In this document: in pieces, positions 1 through 6,653 of the stretch
How positions within the stretch are numbered: the stretch's first letter is position 1
Layout of the letters: the number at the start of each line of letters is the position of its first letter
NCBI GenBank assembly: GCA_011524675.1
Contig: WTJX01000172.1
Span: forward strand, 1-6,653
Length of the DNA: 6,653 nt
Direction: 5' to 3'
Source of the DNA: Cytophagales bacterium
GTDB lineage: Bacteria > Bacteroidota > Bacteroidia > Cytophagales > JAAEPT01
The notes under the pieces: model-generated
Databases searched by the model: none
What the model saw: the letters and a program-made list of their open reading frames with translations, nothing else
What the model was told of the DNA's origin: nothing
Translations under genes and position numbers: made by a program

Positions 1-1706
1 GCATGGATACTTCATCGTTAAATTTTATTACACAAAAGCTTTATCTAGATAATTTCATTCAGCAAGCTACTTCTACTGGCAATGGAATTGAGGTGGTAGG
101 CATGACAGACGCTATACATCAAGCGGTTGAAGATGGAGCATTATTCTTTTCCTTTTTGGGACATGGCTCTACTAGTAAACTTACCTCCGAGGAAGTAACC
201 TCACCTCAAGATATAAATGAGAATTGGAATAACGAGTATAAATTACCTGTCATTATTATAGGAAGCTGTAGCTTTGGTAAGTTTGACCATCCAAGTTTTA
301 CCTTTACAGGATCAGATGCTGTTTTATTTAGTAAAGGTGGAGGGATAGCGATCTTTTCACCTACGCGTTTTGTTTTTGCTAGTGCTAATGAGCGTATGCT
401 TGACAACCTATACGAATCCATAACAGAAAATCTTGCCAAAGATAGATATGCCACTTTGGGAGATATCTATAAACAAGCAAAAAATCAAACCTACGTAGAG
501 CAAGGATATACCTATGCCAATAGAGGTTTTTCCTTTTTGGGAGACCCTTCTATGCGCCTGCGTGTACCTAAGAAAGTTATTTCTATAGACTCAATTAACG
601 GAGTATCTTTTGATGCAGAAGTAAATGATACGCTGAGGTCATTTGACCTATTTACTGTCAAAGGTAAAATAACCGACAAAGGACAGTTGTCAAGTGCATT
701 CAATGGTGTAGTAGATGTAGTAGTTTACGACCAACCTAGCACATACCAAACGATAGGTCATCAAGGTAGTGGAGAAGAATACAATAATGTAACAGATTAT
801 AAAAAAAGAGAAAATGCTTATTTTAAAGGAAGCTATACTGTTGTAGATGGGGAATTTAGTTTTGATATAGTAATGCCCAAATATGTATTTGAATTAGACG
901 AGGGAGAAGTAGGTAAGATAAGTTTATATGCATATAACGAAGATTCCTCAGCGACAGCTTCAGGTGCTTACACAAATATACAATACCAATTTCAGACTCA
1001 AAGTCAATGTGAGTTTTGTGATAATCAAGGTCCTGACATTACGATTACCATTGATAATCAAAATTTCAATTCAGGTGATGTAGTAAGCGATGTAGCACCA
1101 GTATTTATATCCTTAAGTGACGAATCCGGAATCAATACTTCCCCGCAATCTATAAGTAGAGGGATTACAGCCGAAGTTCGCAATCTTTCCGATACAACAA
1201 GAGTACTTATCACCTATGATTTGAGATCTTATTATCAGAATGATTTAAATAGTGATTCCACAGGTAAAATAACAGGCACATACATCAATCAAGGTCTAAA
1301 TAAGTTAACACCAGGTATATACAGTCTTACCGTGAGAGCTTGGGACTTGAGGGATAATGTCGGTTCTCAAACTGTTTATTTCATTATCGAAGACGATGTA
1401 GAGATGTCAGCCTTGCCTAATCCATTTAATCCTTTGGATGATAATTTCCAGATTGAAGTAATACATGAGTATCTAGATGTGGCACATACAGTATTTGTAG
1501 AAATATTAGATCAGTCGGGTATAATTGTTGCTACCTTAGAGGAAAGTTTCGCTGGAGAATCAGGAGAAAGAGATGCTATAGAATGGTTAGGGACTAACGA
1601 TTTTGGAGCAAAAGTTAGTCCAGGTGTCTATTCATACAGAGTCAAAATCATTACTACAGAGGGGCAAAGCTTACAAGCCTCCAAGAGGCTAGTTGTCGCA
1701 TACTAA
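1..1706 (+). CDS. porU: PorU-like T9SS sortase, first paralog (5'-truncated by the window edge)
   Basis: This is the C-terminal 567 residues of a C25-family (gingipain-type) cysteine peptidase of the PorU class, the cell-surface sortase that cuts the C-terminal sorting domain from type IX secretion cargo. The reading frame is open to the window edge. Its first Met aligns with Ile613 inside the catalytic domain of the downstream paralog, so it is not the true start and about 610 residues should lie upstream. Numbering from that Met: catalytic His54 in FLGHGS, catalytic Cys89 in GSCSFGKFD, the GDPSMRL motif that closes the C25 domain at 180-186, a beta-sandwich region about 190-335, a CX2C pair (Cys336, Cys339) before a GPDITI strand, an Ig-like region about 340-465, and a FlgD-like Ig domain about 470-567 starting PNPFNP. 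No internal stop or frameshift is seen. It could instead be a specialised C25 protease, but full-length co-linearity with the next gene favours PorU. Confidence 0.88.
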   Translation, partial: MDTSSLNFITQKLYLDNFIQQATSTGNGIEVVGMTDAIHQAVEDGALFFSFLGHGSTSKLTSEEVTSPQDINENWNNEYKLPVIIIGSCSFGKFDHPSFTFTGSDAVLFSKGGGIAIFSPTRFVFASANERMLDNLYESITENLAKDRYATLGDIYKQAKNQTYVEQGYTYANRGFSFLGDPSMRLRVPKKVISIDSINGVSFDAEVNDTLRSFDLFTVKGKITDKGQLSSAFNGVVDVVVYDQPSTYQTIGHQGSGEEYNNVTDYKKRENAYFKGSYTVVDGEFSFDIVMPKYVFELDEGEVGKISLYAYNEDSSATASGAYTNIQYQFQTQSQCEFCDNQGPDITITIDNQNFNSGDVVSDVAPVFISLSDESGINTSPQSISRGITAEVRNLSDTTRVLITYDLRSYYQNDLNSDSTGKITGTYINQGLNKLTPGIYSLTVRAWDLRDNVGSQTVYFIIEDDVEMSALPNPFNPLDDNFQIEVIHEYLDVAHTVFVEILDQSGIIVATLEESFAGESGERDAIEWLGTNDFGAKVSPGVYSYRVKIITTEGQSLQASKRLVVAY

Positions 1707-1803
1707 TTCTTTCTAAATAATATCAAAAATTAGTGATAAGTAGGCAGGATAAAAATAACTGTAAATTATAAAAAAAGAGTGATTTTAGTTTAACGATGAG
1801 ATG

Positions 1804-1848
1804 TAGTAGAATAGCTGTCTTTTCTTACAAGAAGGCTTTGCTCTACTA
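1804..1848 (+). other. Imperfect intergenic hairpin between the two porU genes (possible terminator or mRNA-processing element)
   Basis: The base of the stem is a perfect 7-bp pair, TAGTAGA (1804-1810) with TCTACTA (1842-1848). The inner part can pair AGC (1813-1815) with GCT (1835-1837), and the tip pairs TTCTT (1822-1826) with AAGAA (1829-1833). The stem has internal mismatches and is only moderately GC. It is followed by ATTTATTGTT rather than a solid T-run, so it is a weak candidate for an intrinsic terminator. It ends 31 bases before the next start codon, so it lies in the leader of the second porU if transcription reads through. That it folds is an inference from complementarity alone. 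Confidence 0.4.
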
Positions 1849-1879
1849 TTTATTGTTAAAGAGAGCAGCATGTTAATTT

Positions 1880-4800
1880 ATGATTAAATTGGATAGCTTA
1901 AAGAAAAATATTGTTTTTTTGACATTACTTCTATTGTCTTATAGCGCAAGCGCTATTGACTTTGTTGAAAATTCAGTGCTTTCTACTGGGGCGTGGTATA
2001 AGCTCGCTGTTATCCCAAATGGTGATGACTATAATATCTCTGGTCAAGTCTATAAAATAGACTACAACTTACTTCTACAAATGGGAATAGACCCCAGCAA
2101 CATAGATCCCAATCACATTAAACTATACGGAGGAGCATTAGGAGCAGCGCTACCACAAGGATATACCTCTGAGACGATAGACGACTTAGTAGAGATACCA
2201 CTTTATATAGAAGGAGCTACAGACTTGCAGTTCAACACTTCAGACTATATTCTATTTTATGCTTCTTTTGCAAGTAAATGGGGGATAGACTATACGGATA
2301 CTTCATTTGTATATAATCTAAACCCTTATTCAGATTCTTCTTTTTATTATTTGACTATAGATGATGTAAGTGAGCACACTTTAATTGAAGATATCGTAAA
2401 TGAGTCAACATCCTCACATGTAATTACGCATTTTGATGAGCACATTCATTATGAAAAAGAGACGGTATTGCCAAGGAATGAAGGCTTAGCTACAGGCAGA
2501 AATCTTTTGGGGATAGAAATAGACAGAGGCAAAGATGAAGAAATAAGTCTAACAGGTATCTCCAATGTTTCTACTACAAGTAACGCCACCCTTGCCTATT
2601 CTGTAGCTCAGTACTATAATCAAGAGATATTAGATTTTACAATTTCAATAAACCAAACTGAAGTTGTAAGCGCTCAAATACCTAGCGCTAATGGGTATCA
2701 TTATAATGTTTATAACTATACTATTGGAGAAGAAGAGTTCTCACCCTCTCTGTTGCTTAACGGTGATAATAATAGTATTGCTATTGAAAATAAGAGTAGT
2801 TTGATTTTCGAGATGAACTTAGACTGGTTAGAGCTGTATTATTCAAGAGGGTTGATAGCGGCTAGTGAACCTATGTCATTTAGATCTCTTGCAAGCATAG
2901 GAGAGAGTACAAGTTATCAGTTTTCTGGGCTTACATCTAGTCACCTCATTTGGGATATTACTTCTGTAACAGAGGTCAAAAATCAACTTTTTGACTTAAC
3001 ATCTCAGTTGTTCACATCCACCAATACAGAAAAAGTCAATGAGTATCTAGTCTTTGATAAAACACTCATTGAAAGAAAACCTGTATTTTTACATCAAAAA
3101 GATAACCAAAATCTACATGCAAAACAACCAACAGAGCTCGTTATCATTACACATGAAAAGTTTAATGAAGGTGCAGAAGAGCTAGCAGACTACCGTTCTT
3201 CACAGTATGGAATTAGTACGCAAGTAGTAAAGGTAGGAGAAATATTTAACGAGTTTTCGGCAGGGCGACAAGATCCTACGGCTATTAGAAACTTTTTGAG
3301 AATGCTCTATGACAAAGATCCAGCACTCATGAAGTATGTGTTACTATTTGGAGATGGAAGTTTTGATTATAAACATGCCGTAACTAGGTATGATTATGCT
3401 AGTTATATTCCTACTTATCAGTCTCGTGTATGGAATAATAATATTTATACATATCAATCTGACGATTACTATGCTTTGTTAGAAGATGGTGAAGGGGAGT
3501 GGTTAGATTCTGATGGAGGAGCAGATTTAGAACTAGCGGTAGGTAGAATACCTTTGAGAACAATAGAAGATATGCAAACTATTGTGAAAAAATTGAAAGA
3601 TTATGATAACTCCTCTCTAGGTAAGGGGAGTTGGGAAACTAAAACAGTTTTGGTAGCGGATGATGGAGATAACGAGATTTTTTTGAATGTGGCAGAAGGA
3701 GTGCCTTCATGGGCAATAGACACCTCTTCTGTGGGATTTACTACAAACAAGTTTTATATAGATAGCTATCCTCAAGAAGCTTCTTCAACAGGCAGTAGTG
3801 TTTCCGCTGTAGGAATACAGAGTGATATAGATTCTAGTATGGTTGAAGGTGCATTATTGCTTACTTTCTTTGGTCATGGCTCTAGCACTAAGCTCACTGT
3901 AGAGGGAGCGATGTCTGCGGACATTATCTCTCAATCCTGGACAGACCCTTACAGACTACCCATAGTCATCATTGGCAGTTGTAGTTTTGGTAAATTTGAC
4001 AGACCGCAAAACCCAACCACAGGTGCGGATGCTGTTTTGTTTAGCCAAGGTGGAGGTATAGCAATGCTGTCTCCTACTCGTTTAGTATTTGCAAGTTCTA
4101 ATGAAGTGATGGTTGAAAATTTTTATTCTTCATTTATACAAAAAGCTGCGAATAGCCGAATTGTTACATTAGGAGATATCTATTTTGAGGCAAAAAACAA
4201 TACGTATCAAAATCAAACTTTTCCTTATGAAAACAGAAACTTTTCCTTGTTAGGAGACCCTTCCATGAGGTTGAGAATTCCTAAAAAAGTTGTAACTATA
4301 GATTCGATCAATGGAGTCTTGTACAATACAAATGAAAATGATACACTGAATTCCTTTGAGCTCATAACAGTAGAAGGACAGGTCGAACAAGAAGGAGTGT
4401 TTTCGAGTGATTTTAATGGTAATTTGGATGTGGTCATATACGATATTCCAAGTTCAAAACAAACACTAGGACACCTAGGTGGGGGGACTGAAGATAATAG
4501 TATTACAAATTACCATGTGAGGGAAAGTGTGTTGTTCAAAGCTAGAGTAAAAGTGATAGAAGGGAAATATGCTTTTAACTTTATTATGCCTAACCTCAAT
4601 GGTATTAAAGACAATGAATTTAGAAAAATAAGTTTACACGCATTCAATCAAGACAGCACCAGCTCGGCATCAGGAGCATATAAAAATGTTTATTTCAGAA
4701 CCTCATCTCAATTAGTTTGTAACGAAGAGGATTGTGACACAGAAGGTCCAGAGATATCTATTTTATTAGGAGATTCTACCTTCACTTCCGGAGCAATAAT

Positions 4801-5434
4801 ATCTGAAAAATCTGCCGTTTATATTTCATTGGAGGACACATCGGGGATATATTTAGTAGAGTCTATAGGTAGGAGAATAAATGCCAAATTATTTAAAGCC
4901 AATAGCAATGAAGTGATAGCAACATATGACTTGAATGATAAGTTTTCTTATGATACACTAGGCGTTACCAATAGTGTGTTTTCGGGTACTATTGATAGTT
5001 TTTGGATAAACGAAAAAACAAGTACATTACAAGCAGGGATATATCGTCTAGAATTGACAGCATGGGACAATAAACTAAACCCGGCTGTAAAGTCCGTTTA
5101 TTTTGAAATAGTAGATGCATTTGATGCAAATATTTCACCCAATCCATGTAACCCAAGCGAAGGAGAAGTTTACTTTAACTTCACTCATGATTTCTTAGAA
5201 ATCGATCATAGTGTTAGCATACAAGTTTTAGATCAATCTGGTATTGTAATTGCTAATATCGAAAAGAATTTTTTGGCTTCTTTTGGTAGTAATGATGTGA
5301 TATCATGGGATGGGAAGACTGACGCTGGAGGTTTGATATCCTCTGGTATCTATACTTATCACGTTACCATATCTTCTTCTGAAAACAACGAAGAAAAAGT
5401 TGAAGCAGTCGAACGATTCATTATCATCAATTAA
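1880..5434 (+). CDS. porU: Type IX secretion system sortase PorU, second paralog (complete)
   Basis: This 1184-residue protein is a secreted C25-family cysteine peptidase of PorU type. In characterised Bacteroidota, PorU sits on the cell surface in the attachment complex with PorV, PorQ and PorZ, removes the cargo C-terminal domain and can transfer cargo to anionic lipopolysaccharide. Residues 1-25 form a signal peptide (lysines, a leucine-rich core, likely cleavage after SASA). Residues about 30-415 are the beta-rich N-terminal region (GAWYKLAV near the start). The C25 domain spans about 418-800, with catalytic His666 in FFGHGS, catalytic Cys701 in GSCSFGKFD, and LGDPSMRL (791-798) near its end. 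Then come a beta-sandwich region, a CX4C pair (Cys947, Cys952), an Ig-like region ending near an AWD motif, and a FlgD-like Ig domain at 1085-1184 (PNPCNP; WDGKTDAGG). The length is close to the roughly 1160 residues of the Porphyromonas protein. ATG 1880 is chosen because it opens directly on the signal peptide; no Shine-Dalgarno is obvious, as is usual in this phylum. porV follows directly, the conserved gene order. Confidence 0.93.
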   Translation: MIKLDSLKKNIVFLTLLLLSYSASAIDFVENSVLSTGAWYKLAVIPNGDDYNISGQVYKIDYNLLLQMGIDPSNIDPNHIKLYGGALGAALPQGYTSETIDDLVEIPLYIEGATDLQFNTSDYILFYASFASKWGIDYTDTSFVYNLNPYSDSSFYYLTIDDVSEHTLIEDIVNESTSSHVITHFDEHIHYEKETVLPRNEGLATGRNLLGIEIDRGKDEEISLTGISNVSTTSNATLAYSVAQYYNQEILDFTISINQTEVVSAQIPSANGYHYNVYNYTIGEEEFSPSLLLNGDNNSIAIENKSSLIFEMNLDWLELYYSRGLIAASEPMSFRSLASIGESTSYQFSGLTSSHLIWDITSVTEVKNQLFDLTSQLFTSTNTEKVNEYLVFDKTLIERKPVFLHQKDNQNLHAKQPTELVIITHEKFNEGAEELADYRSSQYGISTQVVKVGEIFNEFSAGRQDPTAIRNFLRMLYDKDPALMKYVLLFGDGSFDYKHAVTRYDYASYIPTYQSRVWNNNIYTYQSDDYYALLEDGEGEWLDSDGGADLELAVGRIPLRTIEDMQTIVKKLKDYDNSSLGKGSWETKTVLVADDGDNEIFLNVAEGVPSWAIDTSSVGFTTNKFYIDSYPQEASSTGSSVSAVGIQSDIDSSMVEGALLLTFFGHGSSTKLTVEGAMSADIISQSWTDPYRLPIVIIGSCSFGKFDRPQNPTTGADAVLFSQGGGIAMLSPTRLVFASSNEVMVENFYSSFIQKAANSRIVTLGDIYFEAKNNTYQNQTFPYENRNFSLLGDPSMRLRIPKKVVTIDSINGVLYNTNENDTLNSFELITVEGQVEQEGVFSSDFNGNLDVVIYDIPSSKQTLGHLGGGTEDNSITNYHVRESVLFKARVKVIEGKYAFNFIMPNLNGIKDNEFRKISLHAFNQDSTSSASGAYKNVYFRTSSQLVCNEEDCDTEGPEISILLGDSTFTSGAIISEKSAVYISLEDTSGIYLVESIGRRINAKLFKANSNEVIATYDLNDKFSYDTLGVTNSVFSGTIDSFWINEKTSTLQAGIYRLELTAWDNKLNPAVKSVYFEIVDAFDANISPNPCNPSEGEVYFNFTHDFLEIDHSVSIQVLDQSGIVIANIEKNFLASFGSNDVISWDGKTDAGGLISSGIYTYHVTISSSENNEEKVEAVERFIIIN

Positions 5435-5492
5435 AATTAAATTATTTTTACTTATATCATGGTATGAAGTTATGTTTTCTTGAAAAATTTCA

Positions 5493-5500
5493 TATTTTTG
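5493..5500 (+). promoter_or_regulatory. Possible Bacteroidota -7 promoter box upstream of porV
   Basis: TATTTTTG fits the TAnnTTTG consensus of the Bacteroidota primary sigma factor exactly. It lies 20 bases before ATG 5521, which would give a short leader if that ATG is the start of porV, and it lies inside the reading frame if the upstream ATG 5464 is the start. The -33 element is poor: only TTATG at 5470-5474 is near the expected distance (18-base spacer), against the consensus TTTG. The motif is AT-rich and can occur by chance here, so this is a weak call. Confidence 0.25.
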
Positions 5501-5520
5501 ATTTTATGATTTACCAAAGT

Positions 5521-6651
5521 ATGATTAGATACACCTTTTTTTTCCTTTTTGCCGTTTCTGTTGGAAATGTTTATTGTCAACCTACTACTACAGGGGCTTC
5601 GGGTAATGTAATTACTACGGCTATGCCGTTTTTGACTATTGCCTCAGATGCTAAGGCAGCGAGTATGGCAGACTTAGGTGCTGCAACAAAGCCTGATCCA
5701 AATAGTGCCTTTTGGAACCCTGGAAAATTAGCATTCAATGAAGAAAAATTGGGAATAGCAACTTCCTACACCCCATGGCTTAGACAGCTTGGAATAGATG
5801 ATATGTGGATTAGCTATGTCTCAGCCTATTTCAAACCAAAAGACAAAGAAGATGAAGCCTTTGGCGCTTATCTCAATTACTTCAATTTAGGAGAAATACA
5901 GTTTACGGATATTGCAGGAGAGACTGCTGGATCGGGAAGGCCAAAAGAATGGTCTGTGGGTCTTACCTATTCAAGAAAATTAAGTGAAAACTTAGGTTTA
6001 GGTCTAAGTTTAAAATTCCTTAGATCAAATTTGGCACAAGGGTTAAATTCCTCTAATGGAGGCGATGATCTTAAGCCTGCTAACACCGTTGCCGCAGATA
6101 TAGGGATGTACAAAAAACAAGAAATTTATCTTGCTAGAAGAATATTTGACGTAGCATTCGGAGCAAGTATCACCAATCTTGGAGGTAAGGTTACGTATTC
6201 AAGTTCAGAGAACCAAGCTTTTATACCTACCAATTTAAGATTAGGGACTTTTTGGCAGACAGAAATAGATGAGTATCATAAAATAGGTTTTGGTTTAGAT
6301 TTTAATAAACTTTTAGTGCCTACACCTGATCCGGATGATGAGAGTATTCAAGATAAAACAGTACTTTCGGGTGTGTTTAGTTCATTTGCAGATGCTCCAG
6401 ACGGTTTTTCAGAAGAGCTCCAAGAAATTACAGTTTCTTTAGGTGCAGAATATTGGTATCAAGATGCCTTTGCAGTCAGAGCAGGTTATTTTCATGAAAG
6501 TGCAGAAAAAGGGAATAGGAAAAATTTTACCGTTGGCGTAGGGCTCAAATATCAAGATTTTGGTTTGGATGTAGCATATCTTATTCCTATACAGCAGAAC
6601 AATCCTCTAGCTAGTACTATACGTTTTACTTTAGCGTATTTGTTGAAATAA
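5521..6651 (+). CDS. porV: Type IX secretion system outer-membrane protein PorV
   Basis: PorV (also called LptO) is a FadL-like outer-membrane beta-barrel that binds the C-terminal domain of T9SS cargo leaving the translocon and delivers it to PorU. From ATG 5521 the product has 376 residues. It opens with a signal peptide (MIRYT, then a phenylalanine-rich core, cleavage probably near VYC/Q at residues 17-20). Residues 34-72 hold the family's N-terminal signature: AMPFLTIASDAKA, then MADLGAATKPDPNSAFWNPGK. Alternating amphipathic beta-strands follow, and the protein ends in NPLASTIRFTLAYLL, typical of a closing barrel strand. An in-frame ATG at 5464 would add 19 residues, and ATG 5506 would add five. 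I prefer 5521 because the longer forms put an unusual extension with Glu, His and Asp ahead of the signal peptide. The gap from the porU stop is 86 bases (29 to ATG 5464), so co-transcription is likely. PorQ is the nearest alternative; the position next to porU and the C-terminus favour PorV. Confidence 0.92.
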   Translation: MIRYTFFFLFAVSVGNVYCQPTTTGASGNVITTAMPFLTIASDAKAASMADLGAATKPDPNSAFWNPGKLAFNEEKLGIATSYTPWLRQLGIDDMWISYVSAYFKPKDKEDEAFGAYLNYFNLGEIQFTDIAGETAGSGRPKEWSVGLTYSRKLSENLGLGLSLKFLRSNLAQGLNSSNGGDDLKPANTVAADIGMYKKQEIYLARRIFDVAFGASITNLGGKVTYSSSENQAFIPTNLRLGTFWQTEIDEYHKIGFGLDFNKLLVPTPDPDDESIQDKTVLSGVFSSFADAPDGFSEELQEITVSLGAEYWYQDAFAVRAGYFHESAEKGNRKNFTVGVGLKYQDFGLDVAYLIPIQQNNPLASTIRFTLAYLLK

Positions 6652-6653
6652 GT

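Noticed and set aside
3..5. ATG at position 3 as the true start of the first gene
   Set aside because: It aligns with a residue deep inside the catalytic domain of the paralog, gives no signal peptide, and the frame is open to the window edge.
206..454. Open frame of 82 codons on the minus strand (also 512-703 and 4225-4437)
   Set aside because: They lie wholly inside strongly supported C25-family genes on the other strand, and their products match no family I recognise. The frames at 512-703 and 4225-4437 are antisense to the same aligned region of the two paralogs, which explains their resemblance.
1..1706. First porU copy as a pseudogene
   Set aside because: The visible part is free of stops and frameshifts, is co-linear with the intact copy and keeps both catalytic residues. 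The unseen 5' part leaves some doubt.
1..5434. Gingipain-like virulence protease rather than PorU
   Set aside because: The long N-terminal region, the overall length, the terminal FlgD-like domain and the position directly before porV match PorU. Catalytic motifs alone would not separate the two.
5521..5580. PorV as a lipoprotein with the Cys in VYCQ as lipidated residue
   Set aside because: The residues before the Cys (GNVY) do not form a lipobox, and PorV proteins are integral outer-membrane barrels with ordinary signal peptides.
1..6653. Mobile elements, CRISPR arrays, tRNA or rRNA genes
   Set aside because: No transposase or integrase frame, no regularly spaced repeats and no recognisable tRNA or rRNA sequence was seen. 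The only long similarity within the window is the diverged porU pair.

Overview
The window comes from an AT-rich Bacteroidota genome. It carries outer-membrane genes of the type IX secretion system (T9SS), which is known only from this phylum, and the protein families (C25-type PorU sortase, PorV barrel) and the porU-porV gene order point the same way. The class cannot be fixed from this sequence.

Layout, all on the + strand: (1) positions 1-1706 hold the 3' half of a first porU-like gene, whose 5' part lies outside the window; (2) 1707-1879 is a 173-base gap with a clear imperfect hairpin and no confident promoter; (3) 1880-5434 is a complete second porU-like gene (1184 residues, signal peptide, C25 peptidase domain, C-terminal FlgD-like Ig domain); (4) 5435-5520 is a short AT-rich gap with a possible Bacteroidota -7 promoter box; (5) 5521-6651 is a complete porV (or 5464-6651 if the upstream ATG is used). 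No RNA gene, mobile element, CRISPR array or attachment site was seen.

How the genes fit together: in the known system, T9SS cargo proteins carry a C-terminal domain (CTD) that guides them through the outer-membrane translocon. PorV, an outer-membrane beta-barrel, binds the CTD and carries cargo to PorU. PorU is a C25-family cysteine peptidase acting as a sortase: it removes the CTD and can join the protein to anionic lipopolysaccharide. The notable feature here is two tandem PorU paralogs, about half identical in the catalytic domain by eye, both keeping the His/Cys catalytic pair, next to a single porV. One porU beside porV is the usual arrangement, so two sortases with divided substrate ranges, or one redundant copy, is the main point worth following up.
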